In this document: positions 51,781-61,183 of the stretch, one piece after another
Layout of the letters: the number at the start of each line of letters is the position of its first letter
Numbering within the stretch: position 1 is the first letter of the stretch
NCBI RefSeq assembly: GCF_900107845.1
Contig: NZ_FNRM01000005.1
Coordinates: 276,493-340,492 of the forward strand
Source: Alkalimonas amylolytica
GTDB lineage: Bacteria; Pseudomonadota; Gammaproteobacteria; Enterobacterales; Alteromonadaceae
Direction: 5' to 3'
DNA: 64,000 bases
Position numbers and translations under genes: made by a program
The notes under the pieces: generated by a model
Seen by the model: only the letters and a program-made list of their open reading frames with translations
Told to the model about the DNA's origin: nothing
The model's database searches: none

Positions 51781-53286
51781 CTAACCTTTCAGATAGCTGA
51801 GCAGCCGTTCTAGGGCGCGGTAGCTCAGCGCTTCCATCAAGTGCTCTTTGCGAATATGTGGCAGCTCCTGCAAATCCGATATGGTACGAGCGACCTTGAT
51901 CAGTTTGTGGTAACTGCGCGCTGATAGTTTCAGGTGGTGGATGGTATCCTCCAGAAAAGCAGCATCCTGAGTGCTCAGGGGGCAATGCTGGTTGATTTCG
52001 GCGGCCGATAAACGTGCATTGGCTTTGCCCTGACGCGCCAGCTGAATCGACCGCGCTGCCAGCACCCGCTGCCGTACCTGGGCGCTACTTTCTGTTGCAA
52101 CACCTTGTTGGCTCAGTAAGCCTTTTGGCAGCAAGGGCACATCAATTTGCAGTTCGATACGATCGAGAAAAGGCCCGGAAATACGGTTTAAATAACGCAT
52201 GACCTGCTCCGGGCTGGCGCGGCCATCGTCATGGTGCCCGGTTGGGCTTGGGTTGAGTGCTGCAATCAGTTGAAATTGTGCCGGGAACTCGGCCTGGCGG
52301 GCGGCGCGGGAAATATGGATCCAACCTGTTTCCAGCGGTTCTCTTAGCACATCCAATACTTTCCTGGGAAACTCTGGCAGCTCGTCAAGGAATAGCACCC
52401 CATGATGGGCCAGCGAAATTTCACCAGGTCTGGGTACCGGGCCGCCACCAACCAGAGCAACGGCTGAACTGGTATGGTGGGGCTGGCGAAAAGGCCGTTG
52501 CTGCCAGTCCGTCATGGAGCGAGGCATACCGGCAATTGAGTACAAGGCGGCTGTTTGCAGCGCTTCTTCTTCTGTCAGCTCTGGCAAAATGGCCGGTAAT
52601 CGCTGGGCCAGCATGGATTTACCGGTGCCGGCGGGCCCGAGCATCAGCAGGTTATGCTCGCCGGCGGCAGCGATCTCAAGGGCTCTTTTAGCCGCCGTCT
52701 GGCCTTTGACATCGGCCAGGTCAGGCCACTGCTTGCTGGGCTCAGTCTGTAACGCAGGGATTGCCGGTAGCGCTTGTCCGGATTGCAAAAAGCTATGGAC
52801 CTGCAGCAGGTGAGTGGCACCAAAAATGCGGGCTTGCGGTACTTGCTGGGCTTGCTCGGCGTTGATCATGGGCATCAAAGTAGCCCGGCCGGCATCACGG
52901 CAGGCCATGGCGACTGGGATCTCACCGACAATGGCGCGGATCTCGCCGGATAAAGCCAGTTCACCAACAAATTCATAGCCTTCAATGCTCTGTTCGGCCA
53001 ACTGACCACTGGCAACGATAATGCCAAGGGCAATGGGTAGGTCGAAACGGCCGCCTTCTTTGGGCAGGTCGGCTGGTGCCAGGTTGACGGTGATTTTCCG
53101 ATCTGGAAAAGCGAAGCCGCTGTTGATCAGAGCGCTGCGGACTCTGTCTCTGGACTCTTTGACCGAAGCTTCCGGTAAGCCGACCAAATGAAATGCAGGC
53201 AAGCCGTTGGCGATATGCACTTCAACGGTAACAAGGGGGGCGGCCAATCCGTGGCGCGCCCTGCTAAAAACAATGGCTAATGACAT
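51781..53286 (-). CDS. comM: ComM/YifB AAA+ ATPase
   Basis: 501 residues. N-terminal Lon-protease-like fold (MSLAIVFSRARHGLAAPLVT, GLPEASVKESRDRVRSAL), then a Mg-chelatase-type AAA+ domain with Walker A GPAGTGKSM, Walker B VLFLDELPEF and sensor ISGPFLDRIELQ, and a C-terminal LSARSYHKLIKVARTI segment. In Vibrio and Acinetobacter ComM is a hexameric helicase for branch migration during natural transformation. The start at 53286 has GGAG upstream; a longer frame to 53358 is rejected. It shares no operon with pyrC, being convergent. Confidence 0.95.
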   Translation of the reverse strand: MSLAIVFSRARHGLAAPLVTVEVHIANGLPAFHLVGLPEASVKESRDRVRSALINSGFAFPDRKITVNLAPADLPKEGGRFDLPIALGIIVASGQLAEQSIEGYEFVGELALSGEIRAIVGEIPVAMACRDAGRATLMPMINAEQAQQVPQARIFGATHLLQVHSFLQSGQALPAIPALQTEPSKQWPDLADVKGQTAAKRALEIAAAGEHNLLMLGPAGTGKSMLAQRLPAILPELTEEEALQTAALYSIAGMPRSMTDWQQRPFRQPHHTSSAVALVGGGPVPRPGEISLAHHGVLFLDELPEFPRKVLDVLREPLETGWIHISRAARQAEFPAQFQLIAALNPSPTGHHDDGRASPEQVMRYLNRISGPFLDRIELQIDVPLLPKGLLSQQGVATESSAQVRQRVLAARSIQLARQGKANARLSAAEINQHCPLSTQDAAFLEDTIHHLKLSARSYHKLIKVARTISDLQELPHIRKEHLMEALSYRALERLLSYLKG

Positions 53287-53479
53287 CCTGTCTCCACAAT
53301 TACCGACGAATGAAATCACATCGCGGTTAGTATTGATCGTAAAGTTTATAAAATGCAAATAAATTGATTATTATTTGATTTTATTGCTGGGTTACTTATG
53401 AATCACGCAGGCATTCCGATAACGAATATGCTACACTTAGGCCTGCTCTTTTTCTGAATCATGTATTTACGGAGGCTGC

Positions 53480-55792
53480 ATGCAGCAATTCTGGCTGAAC
53501 AGTGCGCTGCGTCACCCCTGGTTGACCATCAGTTGGGCATTGCTGGCGATTTTGATCATGTCGGCAGGCATGAGTCAGTTGTATTTCCGGGGGGATTACC
53601 GGATTTTTTTCTCGCCTGATAATCCGCAAATGCTGGCGTTTGAGCAGATGCAGAATGAGTTTAACAAGAGCGACAACATTCTGATTGCCATTGCGCCCAG
53701 AGAAGGCGATGTGTTTTCTCCTGAGATACTGGAGTTGATTTGGCGTTTTACCGATGCGGCCTGGCAAACGCCTTATTCCAGCCGGGTCGACTCCATCACC
53801 AACTTTCAGCATACCGAAGCGGTTGATGACGATTTGCTGGTAGAAGACTTGCTGTTGCAACCGGCTATGCTCGATGCGGACAAGATAGCGGGCATGCGTC
53901 AGGTGGCGATGAGCGAGCCTGCGCTTTACCGCAGTTTGGTATCCAGCGATGGCAAAGTTGCTGCCATCAACGTTATCGTGCAGTTGCCGGAAATCGACCA
54001 GAATCAGGAAGTGGTGGATGCTTACGAGCATGTGCTGGCATTAAGTGCGCAGTTTGCGACGGAGTATCCGCAGGTTGACTTTTATCATGCCGGTATTCTG
54101 GCACTGAATTATGCCTTTGCCAGTGAAGCGGAAAAAGATGCCAGCACGCTGGTGCCTTTGATGTTTCTGGTGATTGTGCTGATGTTATTGCTGTTACTGC
54201 GTTCTTTTTCGGCAGCAATGGCAACCGTTGTGATTATTTTGGTTACCATTTTCAGCACTTTGGGTATTGCGGGCTGGCTGGGTATTTTTCTAAGCACTGC
54301 GACGGTCAATGTACCGACCATTGTGATGACCCTGGCGGTCGCGGATTGTGTGCATGTAATTGCTTCGATGCAGTTTGCGCTGCGGCAAGGCAAATCAAAG
54401 GAAGAGGCGATTCATTACAGCATGACCCGCAATCTGATGCCGATTTTTATCACCAGCATTACCACTTCCATTGGCTTTTTAACCCTAAACTTCTCCGAAG
54501 TGCCGATATTACGCGATCTTGGCAATATGACAGCCGTTGGCGTGATGCTGGCTTGCCTCTTTAGTGTCACCTTGTTACCTGCTCTGCTGCGTTTGTTGCC
54601 CGCCAAAGTGGTGCCTGTTAGTCATACTGCCAATGGCATTGAAAAGCTTGCCAATTTTGTGGTGCTGCAGCATCGGAAGATTTTACCGATCGGGATCATA
54701 CTGATGCTTGGGTTGGCGGCTTTTGCCGCCACCAATCAGGTGAATGATGTGGCGGTGAAATACTTTGATAAACGCACTGATTTTCGTCAGTCGCTCGATT
54801 TTATAGAAGACAATCTGACAGGTACCGCCAACCTGGATTTTGCCATTGAGAGCCAACAAACCAGTGGCGTGAATGACCCGGCTTTCCTGACCCATGTGGC
54901 GCGCTTTGCCGACTGGCTTGAGCAGCAGCCTGAGGTCACCCATGTTGCCAGCATTACCCATGTATTTAAGCGCCTGAACAAAAACATGCATGGGGATGAC
55001 CCGGACTATTACCGTTTGCCAGAGCAGCAGGACCTGGCTGCACAATACTTGTTGATGTACGAAATGTCGCTACCCTTCGGACTGGATTTAAACAATCAAC
55101 TGAATCTGGATAAAAGTGCGACCCGGGTAACGGCAACCTTGCAAAACCTTGGGAGCAAGGAGCTGACCGGTTTCGAGCAGCGGGCACTGGCCTGGCTGGC
55201 CACCGAAATGCCGGACTACACGAGTTCGGCGGCCAGCACGGCCTTGATGTTTGCCCATATCGGGGAACGAAACATGGCATCGATGCTCAAAACCTTACCG
55301 TTCGCCTTAGTGCTGATCTCGGCCTTGTTGATCATCAGCTTGCGCTCCTGGCGGTTGGGCGTGTTTAGCCTGATCCCAAACATCATGCCTGCCCTGGTTG
55401 GTTTTGGTATTTGGGCGCTGTATTCGGGTGAGATAAACCTGGGCTTATCGGTGGTTGCCAGCATCAGCTTGGGCATCATCGTTGATGACACTGTGCATTT
55501 TCTTAGCAAGTATCAGCGTGGCTTGCGTGAAGGCCAGGATACCGAGGGCGCTGTGCGTTATGCTTTTCATAGTGTTGGCCGGGCGCTGTTTGTCACCACT
55601 GTGGTGCTGATGGCAGGCTTTGCGGTGTTGGCGATGTCTGGTTTCAGGTTGAACTCGGACATGGGTTTATTGACCGGTTTGATCATTATGCTGGCGCTGA
55701 TTATTGATTTGCTGGTGCTGCCAGCACTGCTGCTACGCTTTGATAACAAAGGAAAGAGCAATGAAAACTTATCTACGACAACTGCTGGTTAG
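53480..55792 (+). CDS. MMPL/RND family exporter
   Basis: 770 residues with the RND plan of two six-helix halves: transmembrane segment at about 14-33, a periplasmic loop to about 220, helices about 222-390, a second loop and helices about 610-765. Motifs typical of HpnN/MMPL transporters include the buried Asp in MTLAVADCVHV and ISLGIIVDDTVHFLSK. Such proteins move lipids or hydrophobic compounds across or from the inner membrane. GGAGG precedes the ATG. It overlaps the LolA-like gene by 32 bases, the first of three coupled genes. Confidence 0.92.
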   Translation: MQQFWLNSALRHPWLTISWALLAILIMSAGMSQLYFRGDYRIFFSPDNPQMLAFEQMQNEFNKSDNILIAIAPREGDVFSPEILELIWRFTDAAWQTPYSSRVDSITNFQHTEAVDDDLLVEDLLLQPAMLDADKIAGMRQVAMSEPALYRSLVSSDGKVAAINVIVQLPEIDQNQEVVDAYEHVLALSAQFATEYPQVDFYHAGILALNYAFASEAEKDASTLVPLMFLVIVLMLLLLLRSFSAAMATVVIILVTIFSTLGIAGWLGIFLSTATVNVPTIVMTLAVADCVHVIASMQFALRQGKSKEEAIHYSMTRNLMPIFITSITTSIGFLTLNFSEVPILRDLGNMTAVGVMLACLFSVTLLPALLRLLPAKVVPVSHTANGIEKLANFVVLQHRKILPIGIILMLGLAAFAATNQVNDVAVKYFDKRTDFRQSLDFIEDNLTGTANLDFAIESQQTSGVNDPAFLTHVARFADWLEQQPEVTHVASITHVFKRLNKNMHGDDPDYYRLPEQQDLAAQYLLMYEMSLPFGLDLNNQLNLDKSATRVTATLQNLGSKELTGFEQRALAWLATEMPDYTSSAASTALMFAHIGERNMASMLKTLPFALVLISALLIISLRSWRLGVFSLIPNIMPALVGFGIWALYSGEINLGLSVVASISLGIIVDDTVHFLSKYQRGLREGQDTEGAVRYAFHSVGRALFVTTVVLMAGFAVLAMSGFRLNSDMGLLTGLIIMLALIIDLLVLPALLLRFDNKGKSNENLSTTTAG

Positions 55793-56558
55793 TGTCTGCC
55801 TCTGTGCGACCGCATCCGTTGTGGTGGCGGCAGAGCCAACTGCGGCCGAAGAGGGGCTACGGATTTCAACAGAGCGTAAAGTGCGCGACACCGGCTGGGG
55901 CGATACTGAGGCCAGCATGACCATGATTCTGCGGGATGCCAGAGGCCGGGAAAGTCGTCGGGAGATGCGTACTTTAACCCTGGAAGTATTGGATGATGGC
56001 GATAAAGCACTGACCATTTTTGATGAGCCCCGGGATGTGCGTGGCTCAGCATTTTTGACACACACGAAAGCACTGGAGCAGGATGAGCAATGGTTGTTTT
56101 TGCCAGCGGTCAATCGGGTTCGCCGCATTGTGTCGCGCAATAAGTCTGGCCCTTTTATGGGCAGCGAGTTTGCTTATGAAGATTTAAGCTCCTTTGAACT
56201 GGAAAAGTTTAGCTTTAACTACCTGCGCGATGAGCAGTTTCATGGCGAAGACTGCTATGTGATTGAGCAAATTCCGCAAGATGAGTTTTCTGGCTACAGC
56301 CGGATGCTGGTGTGGATCGATAAAAGCCATTACAGGGTGCAGCAAATCGAGTATTACGACCGCCGGGGAGCTTTGTTAAAAACTCTGACCATGCACGACT
56401 ATCAGCAATACAAAGATAAGTTTTGGCGCCCACACCGGATGGAGATGCTCAATGCGCAGAACCAGAAAAGTACCAGTATGTTGCTGAATGAAATCTTGTT
56501 TGACCGAGGCCTTACCGATGCGGATTTTGATCAAAATGCCTTGCAACGCGCGCGCTAA
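55761..56558 (+). CDS. LolA-like outer membrane lipoprotein-sorting family protein
   Basis: 265 residues. The ATG at 55761 has AAAGGA upstream. Signal peptide MKTYLRQLLVSVCLCATASV; mature part a half-barrel with TEASMTMILRDARGRESRRE, FLPAVNRVRRIVSRNKSGPF, MGSEFAYEDLSSFELEKF and a WRPHRMEMLNAQNQKST end, matching the LolA-like family found beside MMPL/RND genes. LolA folds bind acyl chains, so it may carry lipid between the exporter and the outer membrane barrel encoded next. That is inference from context and fold. Confidence 0.88.
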   Translation: MKTYLRQLLVSVCLCATASVVVAAEPTAAEEGLRISTERKVRDTGWGDTEASMTMILRDARGRESRREMRTLTLEVLDDGDKALTIFDEPRDVRGSAFLTHTKALEQDEQWLFLPAVNRVRRIVSRNKSGPFMGSEFAYEDLSSFELEKFSFNYLRDEQFHGEDCYVIEQIPQDEFSGYSRMLVWIDKSHYRVQQIEYYDRRGALLKTLTMHDYQQYKDKFWRPHRMEMLNAQNQKSTSMLLNEILFDRGLTDADFDQNALQRAR

Positions 56559-58215
56559 TAGAGCAGGCGCTATGCTTGGTCTGTGTCTGCTGGCATCCAG
56601 CTTGACAGTTGCTGGCGAAACCACCGTACAGCGGCAGGTGCAGCCAGGGGATACCTTGTGGCGGATTGCCACGGAAGTTCGCCCGGATGATAGCGTTAAT
56701 ATTGAACAAGTGATGCAGGCTATTCGCTTGTTGAATCCACAGGCTGTATCGCAGAGCGATTTGAATCAATTGCGTGCGGGTGCCTGGTTGGAGTTACCTG
56801 GTCGTCAGCTGATCGCAGAGCAAGACGCTAAAGCTGCTCAGCAGGCGGCTGCCAGAGCTCGCACGGCGTTACGGGCGAGCTTGGCAGAAACCCAAGAGCC
56901 GGCTTTACCCCCGCCAGGTTTGGCAGCCGCCAATTATGCTTTTATCAGTGCTGTTATGGCGCCTGCAGCTGCAGAGCCGGAAGCTGAAAGGTCTGAGCCC
57001 GCCCCTGTTGCTGCAGCCGCTGTTGAGTTGGAGCCAGCCCCAGCGGCAACAGCGAGCGCTCATGCTGCCGATGCGTCGCCGGCGTCCGCTTTTTGGCAGG
57101 ACGTAGAGTGGTTCTCCCAGCTGAATTTGATGCCACGCTGGTATCCTCAGACAGGTTTGCAGCAGCAGGCGCAGTGGCACAATAGCGTTAGCCTGGAGCT
57201 GGAAGGCTACTGGCAGTCGGATGATCGCAGTCATACCCTGGTATTTTCTCCCTACATTCGTTGGGATCAACGGGACAGTTCCCGTCATCTGCTGGATATT
57301 TCCGAAGCCTACTGGTTGTATTATGGCGGTGACTGGGAGCTGAGAGCCGGAATCAGTAAAGTATTCTGGGGCGCGGTAGAGTCACAACGACTGGTCGATA
57401 TTATCAACCAGCGCGATTTGCTGGATCGGCCGGATGGTGAAAGCAAACTTGGACAACCCATGCTGCAACTTAGCTTGATCCGTGACTATGGCACCGTACA
57501 GGCCTATCTGCTGCCGCATTTTCGTGAACGCAAATTCGCCGGCGAGGATGGCCGCTTGCGCCTGCCAATGCCGGTGGATACCTCGGCCGCTTTGTATGAA
57601 TCACGGCATAAACGCAGTCATCTGGATTGGGCGCTGCGCTGGTCACAACAATTCAGCAGCCTGGATCTTGGGTTAAGCTACTTTCAGGGCACGGCAAGAG
57701 AGCCGGTGTTGCTGCCGGACGAGCAAGCTTTGCTACCCTACTATCCGCAATTGAAGCAGTTGGGGCTGGATGCGCAGTGGATACTGGGCTCCTGGCTATG
57801 GAAAACTGAAGCGGTATACCGCCATACGGCTGTGGAACATTCCAAAGCGCTTGTCACAGGCTTTGAATACACGCAGGTTGGTATTAACGACCATTTCTGG
57901 GATTTGGGTTGGCTGCTGGAGTATCAGTACGACAGCCGTGGGCTGGAGTCCACGACCATTGCACAGAATGATCTTTTTGTTGGCTGGCGGCTGGCACTGA
58001 ATGATGCGGCTGGCTCAGAAATTTTGTTTGGCCTGATGCAGGACTTGGATCGCAGCCAGAGTCGCAGTGCTTACCTTGAGGCATCTACCCGATTGGGTGA
58101 ACGATTCCGCTTGCGTGTCGATGGCTGGTTATTTCACAGCCGCTACCCGGACGAGTTACTGTATTGGCTGCGGCGTGATGATTACATTCAGCTGACGCTG
58201 GAATACTACTTCTAA
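56518..58215 (+). CDS. outer membrane beta-barrel protein with N-terminal LysM/FimV-like domain
   Basis: About 565 residues. A signal peptide is followed by a LysM/FimV-type segment, VQPGDTLWRIATEVRPDDSV to QLRAGAWLELP, then an Ala/Pro/Glu linker (about residues 115-195). A ~365-residue domain of alternating strands ends with LEYYF and terminal Phe, as in porins. Residues around ISKVFWGAVESQRLVDIINQ resemble DUF1302/alginate-porin-like barrels. FimV-like N-domains bind peptidoglycan, so the protein may be fixed to murein. The ATG at 56518 has GAGG 8 bases upstream, 41 bases inside the LolA-like gene; 56536 and 56572 are alternatives. Confidence 0.8.
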   Translation: MRILIKMPCNARANRAGAMLGLCLLASSLTVAGETTVQRQVQPGDTLWRIATEVRPDDSVNIEQVMQAIRLLNPQAVSQSDLNQLRAGAWLELPGRQLIAEQDAKAAQQAAARARTALRASLAETQEPALPPPGLAAANYAFISAVMAPAAAEPEAERSEPAPVAAAAVELEPAPAATASAHAADASPASAFWQDVEWFSQLNLMPRWYPQTGLQQQAQWHNSVSLELEGYWQSDDRSHTLVFSPYIRWDQRDSSRHLLDISEAYWLYYGGDWELRAGISKVFWGAVESQRLVDIINQRDLLDRPDGESKLGQPMLQLSLIRDYGTVQAYLLPHFRERKFAGEDGRLRLPMPVDTSAALYESRHKRSHLDWALRWSQQFSSLDLGLSYFQGTAREPVLLPDEQALLPYYPQLKQLGLDAQWILGSWLWKTEAVYRHTAVEHSKALVTGFEYTQVGINDHFWDLGWLLEYQYDSRGLESTTIAQNDLFVGWRLALNDAAGSEILFGLMQDLDRSQSRSAYLEASTRLGERFRLRVDGWLFHSRYPDELLYWLRRDDYIQLTLEYYF

Positions 58216-58841
58216 GGCTCGCCTAAGTCGGATGTATGTTTGCCAAACACTGGGATGGTGAGCTGCCACTTAATGGCCGCCAGTCGCAGTGCAAGCAGGC
58301 TACTCATGCCAAGCAGCATGGCTGGCAGGGTCGTTGCGCCGGCCATTTGCACCAGAATATAGACGGCGCCGCCAAAGATACAAGTAAAAGCGTAAAGCTC
58401 ACCGCGAAACACCATTGGGATTTCCCGGCACAGTACATCACGAATCATACCGCCGGCGACCCCACTCATGGTACCCATCATCACGGCTACAAAATAGGAG
58501 GTGCCATGATCCAGGGCCTTTTGGGTACCCATAATGACAAAAAATGCCAGACCAATCGCATCAAAGAATTGCAGGGTATTGTTGGGGATCGTGAGCCGTT
58601 TTCTTAACAGCACGATAGTCATCAGGGCGGCGCTAAAAATTGCGATAAAGTAATTGTTGTTGTTCATCCACACCACCGGCACATCCAGCAACACATCGCG
58701 CAGACTGCCTCCACCAATGGCAGTGACCGTAGCCAGTACCAGTACGCCAAAGCCATCCATCTGTTTACGCCATGCGGCTAAAGTACCGGAGATGGCAAAA
58801 ACAGCAACTCCCATTAAATCAAACCAATGCAGATAATCCAT
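58212..58841 (-). CDS. TRIC-type cation channel (UPF0126)
   Basis: 209 residues with seven predicted transmembrane helices. Duplicated signatures GGGSLRDVLLD and GGMIRDVLCREIP identify the trimeric intracellular cation channel (TRIC)/UPF0126 family, K+-permeable in bacteria. The second repeat lacks nothing obvious. The ATG at 58841 is chosen from the conserved MDYLHWFDLMG start; the ribosome-binding site is weak. Its stop overlaps the barrel gene's stop by 4 bases (convergent). Confidence 0.9.
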   Translation of the reverse strand: MDYLHWFDLMGVAVFAISGTLAAWRKQMDGFGVLVLATVTAIGGGSLRDVLLDVPVVWMNNNNYFIAIFSAALMTIVLLRKRLTIPNNTLQFFDAIGLAFFVIMGTQKALDHGTSYFVAVMMGTMSGVAGGMIRDVLCREIPMVFRGELYAFTCIFGGAVYILVQMAGATTLPAMLLGMSSLLALRLAAIKWQLTIPVFGKHTSDLGEP

Positions 58842-58946
58842 GGGCAATACCCGGTGTCGCGACGATGGCTGATATGCTAGCATGCCAATCAACCTGAAGG
58901 ATAGCCATCTTACGTTGCGGCAATCGTCGTGCTGAGCCGAGGAAAC

Positions 58947-59903
58947 ATGAATAAAAAACTACTTATTCCAGTGGTGTTGTTAGGGGTGTTGTTGGTTGGA
59001 TTGCAACTGGTCAATCATCAGGCGACCAAAGCCATCAAAACACAAATTGCTGAGGTTAATCAGTCCTATGCAGAGATGGCTGAACAGGGCTTATTGCCGG
59101 CATTGCAACTGCAGTACCAGAGTGTGCATGCCAGTGTGCTGCGGTCCCGTTACCGGATTGAAGGGATTAGCCTGCAGCTACAGGGGCTTGGAGAGCTATT
59201 GACGATTGAGCAGGTTCAGCTGAATGGTATAAAGCCTAATCGTTTATCTGACCAGGGCAGTGTGCGTGTGCGCAGTCTGGCCCTTGGCGGAGGAGCTAAG
59301 TTGTTTGTTCCCGCCGAGTTGTCGGACTTTGCTGCCAGTTTAAAAGTGCATGGTGATTACAGCTACCAGTACCAGGCGAGTAATGGTCTGCTTGAGTTGG
59401 CGCAGCAAACCCGCATTAATGACGAATTTGTGCTTCGTTATCATATTCAGTTTGCCGAGATGCAGGCCGTCTGGCAAGAGCTGAGCAACATCACAGCGAT
59501 GAGCTCGGCTCAGCAACAAGCGATGATGGACTCTGACGTTTATGTTGAGCAATTTACGGCGGCTGTGATGACTGCAGCTCTGTCTGGCGGTGAGATCCGT
59601 ATCGAGAATCATGGCTTTTTGCAGCGACTGCTTGCGTTGACAGCAGCCCAGGGACAAACACCAGACTTTAGTGTGCTGCAGGGCATGGCGTTGATGATGT
59701 TATCAACAGCCGAGGCATTGCCAGCGGAAATACGGCAAAAACTAATCGTTTTCGTGCAGCAGCCAGAGTCCTTAACACTCTTTTTTCAGTTGCAGCAGCC
59801 GTTGCGTTTAGCTGAGTTGGAACAGGGGGCGGCGTTTCAGACTTTGGAAAGTCTGGATGATTTACTTGAGTTTGCTGGGGTTCGGGTAAGTGTAAATGAT
59901 TAG
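58947..59903 (+). CDS. membrane-anchored protein of unknown function
   Basis: 318 residues. GAGG precedes the ATG at 58947. An N-terminal anchor (KKLLIPVVLLGVLLVGLQL) is followed by a large periplasmic domain, with no further membrane helix. It has the helical start and repeated beta units (SVHASVLRSRYRIEGISLQL, LTIEQVQLNGI) seen in DUF945/AsmA-like periplasmic proteins, but I cannot place it in a family. The rest is Gln/Ala/Leu-rich. It is monocistronic and ends at a perfect hairpin. Confidence 0.7.
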   Translation: MNKKLLIPVVLLGVLLVGLQLVNHQATKAIKTQIAEVNQSYAEMAEQGLLPALQLQYQSVHASVLRSRYRIEGISLQLQGLGELLTIEQVQLNGIKPNRLSDQGSVRVRSLALGGGAKLFVPAELSDFAASLKVHGDYSYQYQASNGLLELAQQTRINDEFVLRYHIQFAEMQAVWQELSNITAMSSAQQQAMMDSDVYVEQFTAAVMTAALSGGEIRIENHGFLQRLLALTAAQGQTPDFSVLQGMALMMLSTAEALPAEIRQKLIVFVQQPESLTLFFQLQQPLRLAELEQGAAFQTLESLDDLLEFAGVRVSVND

Positions 59904-59910
59904 ATGATAA

Positions 59911-59941
59911 AAAGAAGGGCAGCCATCGGCTGCCCTTCTTT
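59911..59941. terminator. bidirectional terminator
   Basis: AAAGAAGGGCAGCC (59911-59924) and GGCTGCCCTTCTTT (59928-59941) form a perfect 14-base stem with a 3-base loop. The A- and T-ends serve both the membrane-protein gene and the convergent desaturase gene. Confidence 0.92.
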
Positions 59942-59954
59942 CATCTGATGTGAT

Positions 59955-61085
59955 TCAAGCCAACTCAGTCGTTAATCTGCGCCAGTGCCTGCGCTGCTCG
60001 GTAAATAAAGCTTTCAATTCCTGATACTGTTTTTGAATATTCAGCTCGGCATAATGCTCTTGAAGACTACTTTGCAATTGCTGCTTGCGTTGCATCAACA
60101 GGCTCTTCTTCAGTTCATAATAAGCCTGCATCCGCTCCAGTAACAGCTCATACTCAAGCTCAACTTTGTGCAGGATTTGTTCTGCATCTGGCAAGGCCGA
60201 CAACCGCGCTCTGGCATGCTGTAACTGCATGGCTGCTTTGGCCTGCTCGATGCGTTCCTCTGGGCAGGTTCGTAACTTGCTGGCCAGGCCTACCCAGGAG
60301 CATGCTTTGATCAGCCACTTGGTGGGATCAAAGTGCCACCACTTAATGCCGTTGCGGTAATCGTACTCAAAAAGATGATGGAAATTATGGTAGCCTTCCC
60401 CATAGGTCAGCAACGCCAGCACTCCATTGTCCCGTGCGGTATTCTGATCGGTATAGGTTTGTTTGCCCCAGATATGGGCCAGTGAGTTGATAAAGAAAGT
60501 GAAATGATGACTGAGAACCAAACGCATCACCCCCACCAGCAGGATCATGCCCCAGAGGTTGCCAAACAGCAGGCCTAATAAAACCGGAATGCCAATGTTG
60601 GTGGCCAGCACCAGCGCCAGGTAGTGTTTGTGCTGCCAGCGCAGAATTTTGTTTTTCTGCAAATCACGCACATTATCATAGGTATAATGATCCGGCCCCT
60701 GATAATCACGCAGCATCCAGCCAATATGGCTGAACCAAAAGCCACGTTTGGCGGAATAAGGATCCTTGTCATTGTCATCGACATGACGGTGATGCACCCG
60801 GTGATCAGATGCCCAGTGAATGGCGCTGTTTTGAAGCGCAAAAGCACCGCCAATGGCAAAAATAAATTCCAGTATTGGATGCGCCTGATAAGACTTGTGT
60901 GACCACAAACGATGATAGCCAGCGGTAATTGACATTCCGCAGTAGCCAAGGCATAACATCATGGCAATGATTTCTGCTTTGCCAAAGCCAACAGCGATGG
61001 CGTACCAGGGCACTGCAACAAGAGCTACCAGGAAAGTACTGCTAAAGACCAGAATGTTGGTCCAGATAAGTGGGGCTTTTTGCAT
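59955..61085 (-). CDS. acyl-CoA/phospholipid fatty acid desaturase (delta-9 type)
   Basis: 376 residues. The three His boxes of membrane desaturases appear: HRLWSH, HRVHH and EGYHNFHH, with four membrane helices between and around them. It makes unsaturated acyl chains using O2 and probably controls membrane fluidity. Beyond the enzyme core (about residue 280) lies a ~95-residue charged coiled tail (ERIEQAKAAMQL, then QQLQSSLQEHYAELN), which basic delta-9 desaturases lack. Divergent from fabR, whose palindrome lies 12 bases upstream of this start. Confidence 0.93.
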   Translation of the reverse strand: MQKAPLIWTNILVFSSTFLVALVAVPWYAIAVGFGKAEIIAMMLCLGYCGMSITAGYHRLWSHKSYQAHPILEFIFAIGGAFALQNSAIHWASDHRVHHRHVDDNDKDPYSAKRGFWFSHIGWMLRDYQGPDHYTYDNVRDLQKNKILRWQHKHYLALVLATNIGIPVLLGLLFGNLWGMILLVGVMRLVLSHHFTFFINSLAHIWGKQTYTDQNTARDNGVLALLTYGEGYHNFHHLFEYDYRNGIKWWHFDPTKWLIKACSWVGLASKLRTCPEERIEQAKAAMQLQHARARLSALPDAEQILHKVELEYELLLERMQAYYELKKSLLMQRKQQLQSSLQEHYAELNIQKQYQELKALFTEQRRHWRRLTTELA

Positions 61086-61096
61086 AAATAATTTTC

Positions 61097-61114
61097 AGCT
61101 TACAAATGTACGCC
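61097..61114. promoter_or_regulatory. candidate FabR operator
   Basis: AGCTTACA-AA-TGTACGCC is an 18-base near-palindrome (inner TACA-AA-TGTA perfect) between the desaturase start (61085) and fabR start (61184). It resembles the FabR-type sites known for fabA/fabB in related bacteria. As desaturase and fabR diverge from it, FabR could repress both. Confidence 0.6.
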
Positions 61115-61183
61115 CAATGTACCGGTGCTGTATGAACAGGTCAAGCTGGATCCGATGAATGACAGTGAAAAAGAGACACCCTA

